A stretch of DNA of 64,000 nt from assembly GCA_963741305.1 (NCBI GenBank), contig CAVUHL010000003.1:7440001-7504000 (forward strand). The letters are read 5' to 3'. This document shows positions 42,935 to 52,316 of this stretch, piece by piece. The notes beneath the pieces were generated by a model. It saw only the letters and a program-made list of their open reading frames with translations. It was not told the origin of the DNA and made no database searches. A program made the position numbers and the translations under genes. Positions within the stretch are counted from its first letter, which is position 1. Each line of letters begins with the position of its first letter. The stretch comes from DATMER01 sp963741305 (GTDB lineage Bacteria > Acidobacteriota > Thermoanaerobaculia > Multivoradales > UBA5704).

Positions 42935-45585
42935 CGCCAGTCCCCGAAAAGCTGGAAAGCAGCCCAGAAGAACGGGGTGGAGGCGTCCGTCTCGATCTCC
43001 CGCCCGCTGGCGGCGGTGACTTTGAGCGGCTCGCGGATCAGCTCGAGCTGGGCCGCCCGCAGGGCCTGGTCCTTGGGGAGGCCGGCCGCGAGATGGCGAT
43101 GGAAGCGTGTCATCAGCTCGGCGGTGACCTGGTCGGCGACGCTCCACAGGCTCGCAACCACCGATCGGGCGCCAGCATACTGGAAGGCCCGGGTGAGCCC
43201 GATCAGCCCTTCGCCGCTCAGCTCTCTTCCCAGGGCGGACTCGCAGGCGGAGAGCACCACGAGGTCGGCGTCGATCCGGACGCTCTCGAAGATCTCCCAG
43301 ACCTGGAGCAGGCCATTCTGCCTGGTAATACCTCTGCCTGCGGGCAGCTCTTCCGGGATGGTCAGGACCAGGGCGGAGTCGAGCGGAGTGCGGTCGTCCG
43401 TGTAGCCGTGGGTGGCGAAGTGCAGGATGCGCGCGTCGTGGATGGACTTGGCGCGCTCTTCCGTGGCCTCCTTGCCCAGATAGAGGCGCGCCCCGGGGTA
43501 GATCCCGGAGATGCGCTCGACCTCGCGGCGGCTGTAGGGCAGGCTCGACCAGTCGAAGCCGCGCAGCCCAGGCCCCAGGTCGCTCTTCGCCGGCCTGCTT
43601 TTCGGGAAATGGGGGTCTCCGAAGGCGACGAGATTACCGGTTCCCTTGCCAGGGGAGGACGCGCGGAGCGTGCCGTAGACGGTCAGCGAGAGGGCGGTGT
43701 GCAGGGGCTTCTCTTCGATCAGGAACCGACCGTTGTGGATTAGCGCGCCGAAGGGAAGGCGGTGGAGGAGACCGTCGGGAAGGATCAGGACCCGCTCGCT
43801 ACGCTCGACCATCTCCGCGACCGGCCCGATCAACTCGCGATAGAGGTCCGAAGCGTTGGCAGGTGGCTGCTGGGACCTTACCCTCTCCAGGAAGCTCTCG
43901 ATCTCGCGGCGCAGCCGCTCCTCGCCGAGAGGCAGGGTCTTCACCTGGAGTCCATCCTGGGTCAGGGCGAAGAGGACGGTCTTGTCCTTCCCGACGCTGT
44001 AGGAGAGGGCCAGCGTGCCGGGATCGAGGAGCTTGCGGGCGGCTTCCAAAGTGAGGGGCTGCGGCTCGCGTAGCGCGGCAAGCCGGGGCGAGGCGGCGCG
44101 GATTTTTTTCGCGACCTCGTCGCGCTCCTGGCGCAAGCTGTCCAGCTCGTGCTCCAGGGTGGCTTTCGCCTCTTCACCTGAGGCCTGTGTCAACTCGCGC
44201 GTCTTCTGGTCATAGCGGGCTGCGACGTCCCGCCGGGAGCGCTCGAGCTCCTCGGGCAGCTCGCCGAACGCGAGGTCGCGTTCCGCCAGAAGGGTCAGGA
44301 AGCTCCGCGCCCGGGAGCGCTCCAGCAGATGGAAGGCTTCGCCGGCACGCTCCTGCGCCAGCTCGACGTCCATGGCATCGAGGTAGACCTCCTCGTGCCG
44401 CCCCCGGAAGGTGGCCTGCAGGTCCCGGCTGCCCCCGAGCCGCACTGCCTGGGATTCCAGAGTGTCGACGGCCCGCGCGAGGAGCTGCGCCGCCGGGCCG
44501 GGGCGGCCCATCCGGTGGTGCAGCCGCCCGAGCTGTTGCAGTGCCAGGGCCTCTTCAAGCTCTCCGGGCGCCAGGCGTTCGGCGGAGGCCAGAGAGCCCT
44601 GGTAGAGCTCCAGCGCAGCCTTCAGATCCCCGCGCGCCTCCGCGACATTGCCGAGCAGGCCAAGGACGTTGGTCACGTCGTTGTAGCGGCCTGGGTGCTG
44701 CTCGCGGAGCTTCAGGGCACGCTGGTGGAGCTCCCATGCCTTGTCCAGGTTACCTCGCAAGCGCTCCACGATCCCCAGGGCGTTGAGGCTCGACATCATG
44801 CCCGAGCCCGTGGGAGCGGCTTTTTCCAGGATCGCCAAGGATTGCTGGAGGAGCCGCGCGGCCTTTTCCAGATCGCCGCGTTCGCGCGCGAGCCCGCCGA
44901 GGTTGGACAGGATGGAGGCGGTCCCGAGGCTTGCGGGAGCCAGCTTGTTCCGGATGGCGAGGGCGCGCTGCAAATGCTCCTCCGCGGCTACCGTGTCGCC
45001 GAGCACCCGGGTGACCAGCCCGAGCCGGCCGAGGGCCGTGGCCAGTGGGATGCTGTCGGGAGACCGCTTCTCGAGGATCGTCACGGCGCGCCGGAAGAGC
45101 GCCTCGGTCTCGGCATAGCGGCCCTGTTCCGACACCAGCATCGCGACGTCGTTCAAGGTGTCGGCCATCGCCAGGGTGTCGGGGGGGAACCGCTCCTGGA
45201 TCGCCATGGCCCGCCGGGAGTAACCGGCCATGGCCTCCATGTCCTTTCGCTCCCAGGCCACGAGGAAGAGGTGGTGCAGGCTGTCGGTCACCTCCAGGCT
45301 GTCCGGCGCCAGGCGCTCGCGGATCTCGAGGGCCCGCTCGTGGATCTGCGTCGCCTCGTCCAACCGGCTCTGGAGCCGCACGACGTTGCCCAGCCTGGCG
45401 AGGGTCGCGGCGACCGGAAGGCTCTCCCCCCAGGCTGCCTCACCGGCTTGCAGCGCGGAACGGTAGCCGGCCTCGGCCTTTGCGAGCTGTCCGGCGTACT
45501 GCCAGCTCTCCGCCTGCGCCTCCAGCTCCGCGACCTGGGCCTTCGCGTCCGTCAAGAGGAGCGCAATCAAGAGGAGGGCTTTCAT
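42931..45585 (-). CDS. Exported TPR-CHAT protein, CHAT-2
   Basis: 884 residues from ATG 45585, overlapping the CHAT-1 stop (ATGA). The N-terminus is signal-peptide-like (MKALLLIALLLTDAKAQ), though short. Residues about 20-450 are TPRs of the 40-42-residue type found with CHAT domains (LARLGNVVRLQSRLDEATQI, LNDVAMLVSEQGRYAETEAL). A basic coiled-coil linker follows, then the CHAT domain (about 560-884) with RVLILPDGLLHRLPFGALIH, catalytic His about 726 in ILHFATHGYTDD and Cys about 781 in VVLSACESALGREL. CHAT domains are caspase/separase-clan cysteine proteases. It sits between a close paralogue and the ECF sigma gene, suggesting a role in that signalling pathway. Substrate unknown. Confidence 0.9.
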   Translation of the reverse strand: MKALLLIALLLTDAKAQVAELEAQAESWQYAGQLAKAEAGYRSALQAGEAAWGESLPVAATLARLGNVVRLQSRLDEATQIHERALEIRERLAPDSLEVTDSLHHLFLVAWERKDMEAMAGYSRRAMAIQERFPPDTLAMADTLNDVAMLVSEQGRYAETEALFRRAVTILEKRSPDSIPLATALGRLGLVTRVLGDTVAAEEHLQRALAIRNKLAPASLGTASILSNLGGLARERGDLEKAARLLQQSLAILEKAAPTGSGMMSSLNALGIVERLRGNLDKAWELHQRALKLREQHPGRYNDVTNVLGLLGNVAEARGDLKAALELYQGSLASAERLAPGELEEALALQQLGRLHHRMGRPGPAAQLLARAVDTLESQAVRLGGSRDLQATFRGRHEEVYLDAMDVELAQERAGEAFHLLERSRARSFLTLLAERDLAFGELPEELERSRRDVAARYDQKTRELTQASGEEAKATLEHELDSLRQERDEVAKKIRAASPRLAALREPQPLTLEAARKLLDPGTLALSYSVGKDKTVLFALTQDGLQVKTLPLGEERLRREIESFLERVRSQQPPANASDLYRELIGPVAEMVERSERVLILPDGLLHRLPFGALIHNGRFLIEEKPLHTALSLTVYGTLRASSPGKGTGNLVAFGDPHFPKSRPAKSDLGPGLRGFDWSSLPYSRREVERISGIYPGARLYLGKEATEERAKSIHDARILHFATHGYTDDRTPLDSALVLTIPEELPAGRGITRQNGLLQVWEIFESVRIDADLVVLSACESALGRELSGEGLIGLTRAFQYAGARSVVASLWSVADQVTAELMTRFHRHLAAGLPKDQALRAAQLELIREPLKVTAASGREIETDASTPFFWAAFQLFGDWR

Positions 45586-48278
45586 TTCCAATCCCCGAAG
45601 AGCTGGAAGGCGGCCCAGAAGAAGGGGGCCGAGGCGTCCATCTCCAGCGCCTGGCCGCTGGCGGTGGTGATCTCGAGCGGCTCGCGGATCAGCTCGAGCT
45701 GGGCTGCCCGGAGGGCCTGATCCTTGGGTAGGCCGGCCGCGAGATGGCGATGGAAGCGCGCCATCAGCTCGGCGGTGACCTGGTCGGCGACGCTCCACAG
45801 GCTGGCGGCCACGGTGCGCGCTCCGGCGTATTGAAAGGCGCGGGTGAGCCCGATCAGCCCCTCGCCGCTCATCTCTCTTCCCAGGGCGGACTCGCAGGCG
45901 GAGAGCACCACGAGGTCGGCGTCGATCCGGACGCCTTCGAAGATCTCCCAGACCTGGAGCAGGCCGTTGTCACGGCCTTGAGAGGGCTTTTCCGGGATGG
46001 TCAGGACCAGGGCCGAGTCGAGCGGGCTGCGGTCGTCGGTGTAGCCATGAGTGGCGAAGTGCAGGATGCGCGCGTCGCGGCCCAGGGACTTGGCGTGCTC
46101 TTCCGTAGCCTCCTCGCCCAGGTAGACGCGCGCCCCGGGGTAGACCCCGGCGATGCGCTCGACCTCGCTGCGGCTGTAGGGCAGGCTCGACCAGTCGAAG
46201 CTGCGCAGCCCGGGCCCCAAGCTGTTCTTCACCTGCATGCTTTTCGGGAAGCGGGGGTCTCCGAAAGCGACGAGCTTCCCGGTTGCCGGAGAGGAGGAAC
46301 GTAGCGTGCCGTAGACGGTCAGCGACAGGGCCGTGTGAAGCGGCTTTTCCTCGATCAGGAACCGCCCGTCGTGAAACATCGCTCCGAAGGGGAGGCGGTG
46401 CAGGGGGCCGTCCGGGAGGATCAGCACCCGCTCGCTGCGCTTCACGAGATCGGCCACCGGCCCGATCAGCTCGCCGTAGAGGTCCACAGTGGGCGCCTGT
46501 TGCGACCGAACCTTTTCCAGGAAGCCCTCGACCTCGCGCCGCAGCCGCTCCTCGCCGACCGGCAGGACCTTGACCTGAAGGCCCCCATCCCGGGTCACGG
46601 CGAAGAGGACGGTCTTGTCCTTGCCCACGCTGTAGGAGAGGGCGAGCGTGCCGGGATCGAGGATCCGGCGCGCGGCGTCGAGGTCGAGGGGCTGCGGCTG
46701 GCGCAACGCGGCGACCCGCGGCGAGGCCTTGCGGATGTCATCCCCGATCTTGTCGCGTTCCTGGCGCAGGCGGTCGAGCTCGCGCCGGAGGGCCTCCCTG
46801 GCCTCCTCGCCGGCCTCCGGGGTCCAGCCGGCCAGCTCGGCCAAGGCGTGGTCGTAGCGTACCGAGTTGTCGCGCCGGGAGCGCGCGAGCTCGGCAGGCA
46901 GCTCGCGGAACTCGAGGTCGCGCTCGGCGAGCAGCGCCAGGAAGCTGCGCGCCCGCGAGCGCTCCACCAGGTGGAAGGCCGCGGCCGGGCGCCCGCTCTC
47001 CATCTCGACCTCGATCGCGTCGCGGTAGATCTCCTCGTGCTGAGCCCGGTACTCGGCCTGGATCTCCTGCGGGCCGAGCCGCCCCACCTGCGAATCCAGG
47101 ACCTCGACTGCCTCGGCGAGGCCCTGGGCCGCTTCGTCGAGGCGGCCCAGGCGGCGCAGGAGGTTCCCGATCCGGTGGAGCGTCAGGGCGTCCCGGATCG
47201 TGGCCGGAGGATGGCGCAGGGCCTTGGAGCGGCGCTGAAGGTCGAGCGCCTGTCCGAGGTCGTTGCGGGCCTCGGCGGCGAGCCCGAGGAAGCCCAGGGT
47301 GTCGGCGGTCCGGCTGACATGGCCGAGCCGCTCGCAGATCGCCAGGGCGCGGCTGTGGTGGCTCCAGGCCTCGGCGGCGTCGCCGGCATCGCCGGCATCG
47401 CCGCGCCGCAGCGCGATGGCGCCCAGGAGGTTCAGGTTCTCGGCCACCTCGAGGCCGTCGGGCACGGCTTTGCCTGAGAGCTCCAGGGCGCGTTGCACGA
47501 GCTCCTCGGCCGCGTCCAGGTCGCCGCGGTCGCGGGCGAGCGCGCCGAGGATGGTCAGGATCACGGCGGTCCCGAGGCTCTCGGGCGCCAGCCTCTCGCG
47601 GATCGCGAGGGCCTGCCGCAGCGATTCGTCCGCGGCCTCCGGATCGCCGAGCAGCATGAGCGCCCGGCCGCGGCGGGACAGGGTGGTAGCCAGTTGGATG
47701 CTCCCTGGAACCTGCCGCTCCAGGATCTCCAGGGCGCGCTGGTAGGCCTCCACGGCCTGGTGGAACTCGCCGCGGAACAACGCGATGTAGGCCACGTCGT
47801 TCTGGGCGTCGGCCATGGCCAGGGTGCCGGCGCCGCGCCGCTCCAGCCGCTCCAACCGCTCCAAGATATCGAGGGCGCGCCGGGAGAGCCCGGTCATGGC
47901 ATCCAGGTCCTGCCGGGCGTTGGCCTGGAGGAAGAGCTGGTGCAGGCTGTCGGCGACCTCGAGGCTGTCCGGCGCCAGGCGCTCACGGATCCTCAGGGCC
48001 TGCTCCAGGAGCTGCGCCGCCTCGTCCACCCGGCCCTGGAGCCGCACGACGTTGCCCAGCTTGGCGAGGGTGCCGGCGGCTTGGAGGCTCTCCTCCTGTG
48101 CAATCTCCAAGGCCGAGCGGAGGGTGGCCTCGGCCTGCGCCAACTGGCCCGCGTACTGATAGTCCTCGGCCAGCTCCTGGAGGGCCGCGATCTGGGCGGC
48201 CTGGCCGTCCTGCGCAGCCCCTGCACGGCTCAGGAGAAGGAGAGCAATGGCGAGCGCGAGTTGATGCCGGAATTTCAT
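45582..48278 (-). CDS. Exported TPR-CHAT protein, CHAT-1
   Basis: 898 residues. Signal peptide: HQLALAIALLLLSRAGAAQ, clearer than in CHAT-2. Then eight or more TPRs (LAKLGNVVRLQGRVDEAAQL, LSRRGRALMLLGDPEAADES), a Glu/Arg-rich helical linker and the CHAT domain. Catalytic His lies about residue 744 (ILHFATHGYTDD) and Cys about 795 (VVLSACESALGREM). The CHAT half is close to identical to CHAT-2, whereas the TPR half has diverged, so the two may sense different partners but share a cut site. First gene of the operon. One interval (GDAGDAGDA) shows a simple 9-bp duplication. The protease assignment rests on the His/Cys pair; activity is not shown. Confidence 0.91.
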   Translation of the reverse strand: MKFRHQLALAIALLLLSRAGAAQDGQAAQIAALQELAEDYQYAGQLAQAEATLRSALEIAQEESLQAAGTLAKLGNVVRLQGRVDEAAQLLEQALRIRERLAPDSLEVADSLHQLFLQANARQDLDAMTGLSRRALDILERLERLERRGAGTLAMADAQNDVAYIALFRGEFHQAVEAYQRALEILERQVPGSIQLATTLSRRGRALMLLGDPEAADESLRQALAIRERLAPESLGTAVILTILGALARDRGDLDAAEELVQRALELSGKAVPDGLEVAENLNLLGAIALRRGDAGDAGDAAEAWSHHSRALAICERLGHVSRTADTLGFLGLAAEARNDLGQALDLQRRSKALRHPPATIRDALTLHRIGNLLRRLGRLDEAAQGLAEAVEVLDSQVGRLGPQEIQAEYRAQHEEIYRDAIEVEMESGRPAAAFHLVERSRARSFLALLAERDLEFRELPAELARSRRDNSVRYDHALAELAGWTPEAGEEAREALRRELDRLRQERDKIGDDIRKASPRVAALRQPQPLDLDAARRILDPGTLALSYSVGKDKTVLFAVTRDGGLQVKVLPVGEERLRREVEGFLEKVRSQQAPTVDLYGELIGPVADLVKRSERVLILPDGPLHRLPFGAMFHDGRFLIEEKPLHTALSLTVYGTLRSSSPATGKLVAFGDPRFPKSMQVKNSLGPGLRSFDWSSLPYSRSEVERIAGVYPGARVYLGEEATEEHAKSLGRDARILHFATHGYTDDRSPLDSALVLTIPEKPSQGRDNGLLQVWEIFEGVRIDADLVVLSACESALGREMSGEGLIGLTRAFQYAGARTVAASLWSVADQVTAELMARFHRHLAAGLPKDQALRAAQLELIREPLEITTASGQALEMDASAPFFWAAFQLFGDWK

Positions 48279-48298
48279 AGAAGGAGCCTTGGGGCCAA

Positions 48299-48327
48299 AT
48301 TATAGCGGCTTACCGCGCACTGGTCTC
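48299..48327 (-). promoter_or_regulatory. Sigma-70-type promoter candidate for the CHAT-ECF operon
   Basis: On the minus strand TATAAT (perfect -10, 48304-48299) is preceded at 17 bases by GAGACC (weak -35). Its start site would fall about 14 bases before the CHAT-1 ATG. Confidence 0.5.
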
Positions 48328-48433
48328 GGGCCCTTCCCGGTGTACGGAGCGGTGCTGAAGTCTATCTACGCCAATACCGCGCGCCATCCGAAAAAGCGAT
48401 AAACCGCGCCCAGGATTCAGGGTCTCTCGAACC

Positions 48434-48506
48434 GTACGCAATTCAACGTACAGCCCAGCGGGCCGATGCTGGCCCGCGGGGTTTCCCGGGAAGGGGCATC
48501 CTTCCC
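48434..48506 (+). promoter_or_regulatory. Three consecutive hairpins upstream of the 48.5-kb gene
   Basis: Perfect stems in series: GTACG/CGTAC (48434-48451), GCGGGCC/GGCCCGC (48458-48477) and GGGAAGG/CCTTCCC (48488-48506), followed at once by AAGGAG (48507-48512). The layout looks like a structured leader that could control the SD. I match it to no known riboswitch class. Confidence 0.4.
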
Positions 48507-48559
48507 AAGGAGCCATCGATGCATGGAAAGACCTCGTCAAGTCCCACAGCAAGATCGTC

Positions 48560-49021
48560 GTGGGAGAGGTCGTAGACCTCCACTCGTACTGGAATCACGA
48601 TGGGACTTTCATCCTGACGGATGTCCGCATTTCCACCGAACAGGTGGTCAAGGGACGGCTGGAGGAGAATTCGGAGATCACGGTCACGCTCCTGGGCGGT
48701 GAGGTCGGCGACCTGGCGACCCTCATCATCGGCGGGGCCGAGCTGGTAAAGGGGAATTCGTACGTCCTGTTCCTGAACGAGGAGAACCTGCCGGGAGCCA
48801 AGAACGCGCTCACGGTGCGCGAGCACGTCCAGGGCGCGTTCGACGTCAAGCTGGACAAGGGCAGCCTGCGCGCGGTCAGCCAGGCTGTCCGCCATCCGCT
48901 GATGCCCGACGCCGAGAAGCTGGTCGATCCGCCGGGAGGCCGGGAAGGGCTTCAGCTCAACACGATGATCCAGTCGATGCGCGCCATCTCGGCCCGTGAG
49001 TCCCGCAGGGAGGTGAAGTGA
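48560..49021 (+). CDS. Exported-type hypothetical protein lacking its 5' end
   Basis: 153 residues from GTG 48560, but the conserved-looking sequence begins earlier in frame (AIDAWKDLVKSHSKIVVGEV). No ATG/GTG/TTG exists between that and the in-frame stop at 48356. An AAGGAG with ATG 48519 sits just upstream in another frame, so one indel may separate the start and any signal peptide from the body. The body is a beta-rich domain: DGTFILTDVRISTEQVVKGR, then ITVTLLGGEVGDLATLIIGG, then GNSYVLFLNEENLPGAKNAL. This pattern is common in exported proteins encoded beside metalloproteases. The TGATG overlap with the next gene implies coupling. Confidence 0.6.
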   Translation: MGEVVDLHSYWNHDGTFILTDVRISTEQVVKGRLEENSEITVTLLGGEVGDLATLIIGGAELVKGNSYVLFLNEENLPGAKNALTVREHVQGAFDVKLDKGSLRAVSQAVRHPLMPDAEKLVDPPGGREGLQLNTMIQSMRAISARESRREVK

Positions 49022-50181
49022 TGAAGGCCAGGAACCTCACCCGGCTCGCCACCATCGCCGGGATCGCCGCCGTCGCCGCGGCGTTCGCCTCGGCTTCGCC
49101 CTCGTACGGCTACCGCATGATCCAGGTCTTCGGGACCGGCCCGCTTGACCGCCGGCTCCGCGATCAGCTGTGACAGCGTCGGAAACGGCTTCACGCACCG
49201 CAACACCGGGACCTTCCAGTGGTACCTGAACACCGCCAACCAGGGGGCGGGCAAGGACAACAACATCTCGCCCGCCATGACCGCCTGGAACAACGTCTCC
49301 GGCAACCCTTACTTGAACTCCTATGCCGGAACCACGACCGATGGTTTTTCCACCGACGGCCGCAACACGATGCTCTGGGCATCGGGCAACGGCTGCACGG
49401 GCAGCTGCCTGGCGCTGACCGCCCTCGTCGTCCAGTCGCGCCAGCTCATCGTGGAATCGGACATCACCTTCAACAACGACGTCGCCTGGCACACGAACGG
49501 CGACCAATTTGACGTGCAGGCGATCACCGCGCACGAGCTCGGGCACTCGATGGGCATCCACCACACGGAGGTGGGGACCTCGCCGGCAAGGGGGACACCT
49601 GCCACGGCTTCACCATCGTGCCGAAGGCGATCAACATGATCAACGACGGCACCGAATGGATCATCACGTTCAAGAACGCGCTCAACGGGCAGAGCCTCAA
49701 CGGCACGGGGCACAGCCTCTACTGCGCGGCGAGCGTCTTCACTTCCCAGACCCCGGTGGAATTCAACTTCCACGGTCCCGACGCCTACACCGTCGGCAAC
49801 GAGATCAGCTCTTCGCGGAACGGCCTCGTCACGCACCTGCGCTACTACCGGGCGCCGAATGAGACGGGAGTCCATACCCTCAAGCTGTATACGGCGGGCG
49901 GCACCGAGCTGGCGTCGAAGACCATCGACTTCGGGAACGGCACCACCGCGCGCTGGGAGTATGCACCGCTCGCCTCGCCCGTCGCCATCACGGCCAACAC
50001 CCACTACGTGGTCACGGTCACGACCACGAACCAGCAGAGCAAGACGTCCTGCGGGCTCTCCCCCGCGATCACCCGCGGGCCGCTCACCGCCCACGGCGGC
50101 CGCTGGATCGCCGGCACCGGCTTCCCGACGACCGGAAGCTGCAGCAACTTCTGGACTGACTTCCAATTCAATCAGAACTAG
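49021..50181 (+). pseudogene. Metzincin-type zinc metalloprotease with two frame breaks
   Basis: One gene in three pieces. ATG 49021 starts a signal peptide (LATIAGIAAVAAAFASASPS) in one frame. The frame changes by +1 near CTTGACC (about 49144-49150) into the catalytic part, and by -1 near the G4 run at 49575-49578 into the C-terminal part. The catalytic part carries AITAHELGHSMGIHH, a full HExxHxxGxxH zinc site as in matrixins. The C-terminal part has a beta-sandwich domain of about 150 residues (VTHLRYYRAPNETGVHTLKL, RWEYAPLASPVAITANTHYV), the DUF4082-like type seen in surface proteins. Removing one T and adding one G restores a single product of about 386 residues. Either recent decay or assembly indels. 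An extracellular protease if intact. Confidence 0.8.
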
Positions 50182-50199
50182 GCTTGCGCCTGCATCGAG

Positions 50200-50237
50200 G
50201 GAGCTCCCGGCCTCAGGGCCGGGGGCTCCTCTTCTTA
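50200..50237 (+). terminator. Intrinsic terminator after the metalloprotease gene
   Basis: GAGC-T-CCCGGCC pairs with GGCCGGG-G-GCTC (12 bp with one U-G pair) around TCAG, followed by CTCTTCTTAT. It lies 20 bp after the stop. Confidence 0.75.
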
Positions 50238-50252
50238 TAGAATCCCGCCATC

Positions 50253-52316
50253 ATGGCCTCTCTTCGTGCAGGCGTCCTCACCCTTGCCCTCGCTTTGTGC
50301 TGGGCGTTCTGCGAGGCGATACCGGGCTGGGGCGCCACCCTGGCCGAGCGCGCCGCGCAGATCGACGCCCCGGCGCGCGGCGGCGAGGTGACGCTCTCCG
50401 GACCTCTCAAGGTCGGCCGCGCCGAGATCGTCCCCGAGCCGGGGACCCGCGTCCGTTCCCTGCTGGCCGGCGGCGTTCCCTGCGGGCTCGTTGTTGAAGG
50501 GCCGGCGCAGCTGCGCTACCGCGTCGAGGACCGGTTCACCATCCCGGTGGCCGAGCGCAACGTGCGCCGGTTCGCGACGCTGACGACCAGGCGTGAGAAA
50601 GAATCGCTGGAGATTTCCGAGGAGCTCTCCGGAGCCGTGGTCTGGGGCTGGGGGCTGGGCGAGGCAGGGGAGGCACAAGGAGCCGGCCTGCCGGACTGGG
50701 CTGCGAAGCTCCTCGCCGTACGCCGCTTTCCGGCGCCGTCGCACGGCCTGCTGGCCAACGAGGCAAATGGGATCGAGGGATCGCGCTATGCGCTGCTGCG
50801 CGGCGACCTCGTCGACCTGTTCCTCCACGTCGATCCCCGTGTCCGGGAGGAGAACCTCTACCGGATCGCGAAGGCCATCGACCGTGGAAGCACCTACCGC
50901 GAAGGGATCGGGGAGACGCCCCTGGCGTCGCAACCGATCGGCCGCGCCTGGTGGGAACGCCCCTCGGCGGAGCTGGTTGCCGAGCACGAGCGGCTCGCGG
51001 TCGAAAACCCTCGCGGCGAGCTGCTCCGCATCGTCAGCAACTCCCGCCTGCGCGCCCGCCGTGCCGGTATTGCCTTCTGGCAGGCGGATCTCCTCAACAA
51101 CATCCTGGACATGGAAGGCCTGCACCCGGTCACAGTCCGGAGCGTCCGCGTGGACGGCCGGGCCGCCGATTTCCTCCACCGCGATGACGAGCTCCTGGTG
51201 CCGCTCGGCCGCGCCCTCGCCGACAAGGAGACAGTCGAGGTCGAAGTCACCTATGAGCGCGAGATCGCCGTGGACCCGCGCAACAAGAACTTGTACTGGG
51301 TGCTCGGCACCGATGCGTGGTACCCCCGCCAGGACCTCGAAGGCGAGCTCGCCGCTCTCGAAATCACCCTCGACGTGCCTGAGGGCTGGACGCCCTTCGC
51401 CTCGGGATCGGAGATCTCGCGCACGCAGGAGGGAGGCCGGAGCAAGCTCGTGACGCGGATCGACCGGCCGATGCAGGCCGCCGCGGTGGCGGCCGGCAGG
51501 TACCGGGTGATCGAAGAGGCGCGGGACGGGGTCACCTGCCGCGCCGCGACGTATGCCGTGCTCAAGGAGGACGCTGCGCGCAAGATCATCGACCGGTTCT
51601 TCGCCGGCCGCGTCTTTTTCGAGCAGCTCTTCCAGGAGCCCCATCCCTTCCGCGACTTCTCCATCGTCGAGATCAACGCCTGGGGATTCGGCCAGGCTCC
51701 CGCCGGCATCATGTTCTTCGCCCAGGAGTTCCACACGGCACCGGTGCCGCGGTCGAGGCGCCGGTTCTATTCGGACCCCAACTCGCGCTTCCTCCACGAG
51801 GTCGCCCACGGCTGGTGGGGGCACGTCGTCAAGATCAATGCTCCCGAGGAAGCCTGGCTGATCGAGGCGTTCTCCGACTACACGGCGGCGTTGGCGGTCT
51901 GGTACCTGCACGGCAAGGGGCGCGGCGACTACGAGCTCAACGAGATCGTCAAGGACTGGGTCAAGGCGGCCGACGAGCTCCGTCCGGGAGCGAGCCTCTA
52001 CCTCGCCGACCGCATCGCCCTGCACGACGAACGGGACCGCGGCGACTACCTGGGCCTGCGCCATGGCAAGGGGCCGCTCGTGCTGCATGCCCTGCGCCTC
52101 GAGCTGCAGCGCCAGAAGGGAGGCACAGCCGCGGGAGACCTCGCCTTCACCGAGCTTCTGCGCAGGTTCCTCAAGCGCAACCGCTACGGCTACGTGACCA
52201 CGCGCGGCCTGGTGGCGGAGCTCGACAAGCTCACGGGCGGCGACTGGCAACCCTGGTTCGAGCGCTACGTCTACGGGACCGAGGTCCCGCAACTGCCCAG
52301 GCAGGTGGCCAAGTGA
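50253..52316 (+). CDS. Exported M1-family aminopeptidase-like protein, active copy
   Basis: 687 residues with a signal peptide (VLTLALALCWAFCEAIPGWG). A long N-terminal beta region (about 40-430) precedes the gluzincin site FLHEVAHGWWGHVVK and EEAWLIEAFSDYTA. This gives HExxH-x18-E, the M1 zinc-site spacing, with the second Glu in the conserved EAFSDY helix. A C-terminal helical domain follows. The family hydrolyses N-terminal residues of peptides; the usual GAMEN exopeptidase motif is replaced by GFGQAPAGIMFF, so substrate range is unclear. The stop overlaps the start of its paralogue (GTGA). Periplasmic or secreted. Confidence 0.85.
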   Translation: MASLRAGVLTLALALCWAFCEAIPGWGATLAERAAQIDAPARGGEVTLSGPLKVGRAEIVPEPGTRVRSLLAGGVPCGLVVEGPAQLRYRVEDRFTIPVAERNVRRFATLTTRREKESLEISEELSGAVVWGWGLGEAGEAQGAGLPDWAAKLLAVRRFPAPSHGLLANEANGIEGSRYALLRGDLVDLFLHVDPRVREENLYRIAKAIDRGSTYREGIGETPLASQPIGRAWWERPSAELVAEHERLAVENPRGELLRIVSNSRLRARRAGIAFWQADLLNNILDMEGLHPVTVRSVRVDGRAADFLHRDDELLVPLGRALADKETVEVEVTYEREIAVDPRNKNLYWVLGTDAWYPRQDLEGELAALEITLDVPEGWTPFASGSEISRTQEGGRSKLVTRIDRPMQAAAVAAGRYRVIEEARDGVTCRAATYAVLKEDAARKIIDRFFAGRVFFEQLFQEPHPFRDFSIVEINAWGFGQAPAGIMFFAQEFHTAPVPRSRRRFYSDPNSRFLHEVAHGWWGHVVKINAPEEAWLIEAFSDYTAALAVWYLHGKGRGDYELNEIVKDWVKAADELRPGASLYLADRIALHDERDRGDYLGLRHGKGPLVLHALRLELQRQKGGTAAGDLAFTELLRRFLKRNRYGYVTTRGLVAELDKLTGGDWQPWFERYVYGTEVPQLPRQVAK

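Noticed and set aside
48302..48559. Known riboswitch (c-di-GMP or cGAMP type) upstream of the 48.5-kb gene
   Set aside because: Three hairpins are present but the conserved GEMM core bases are not.
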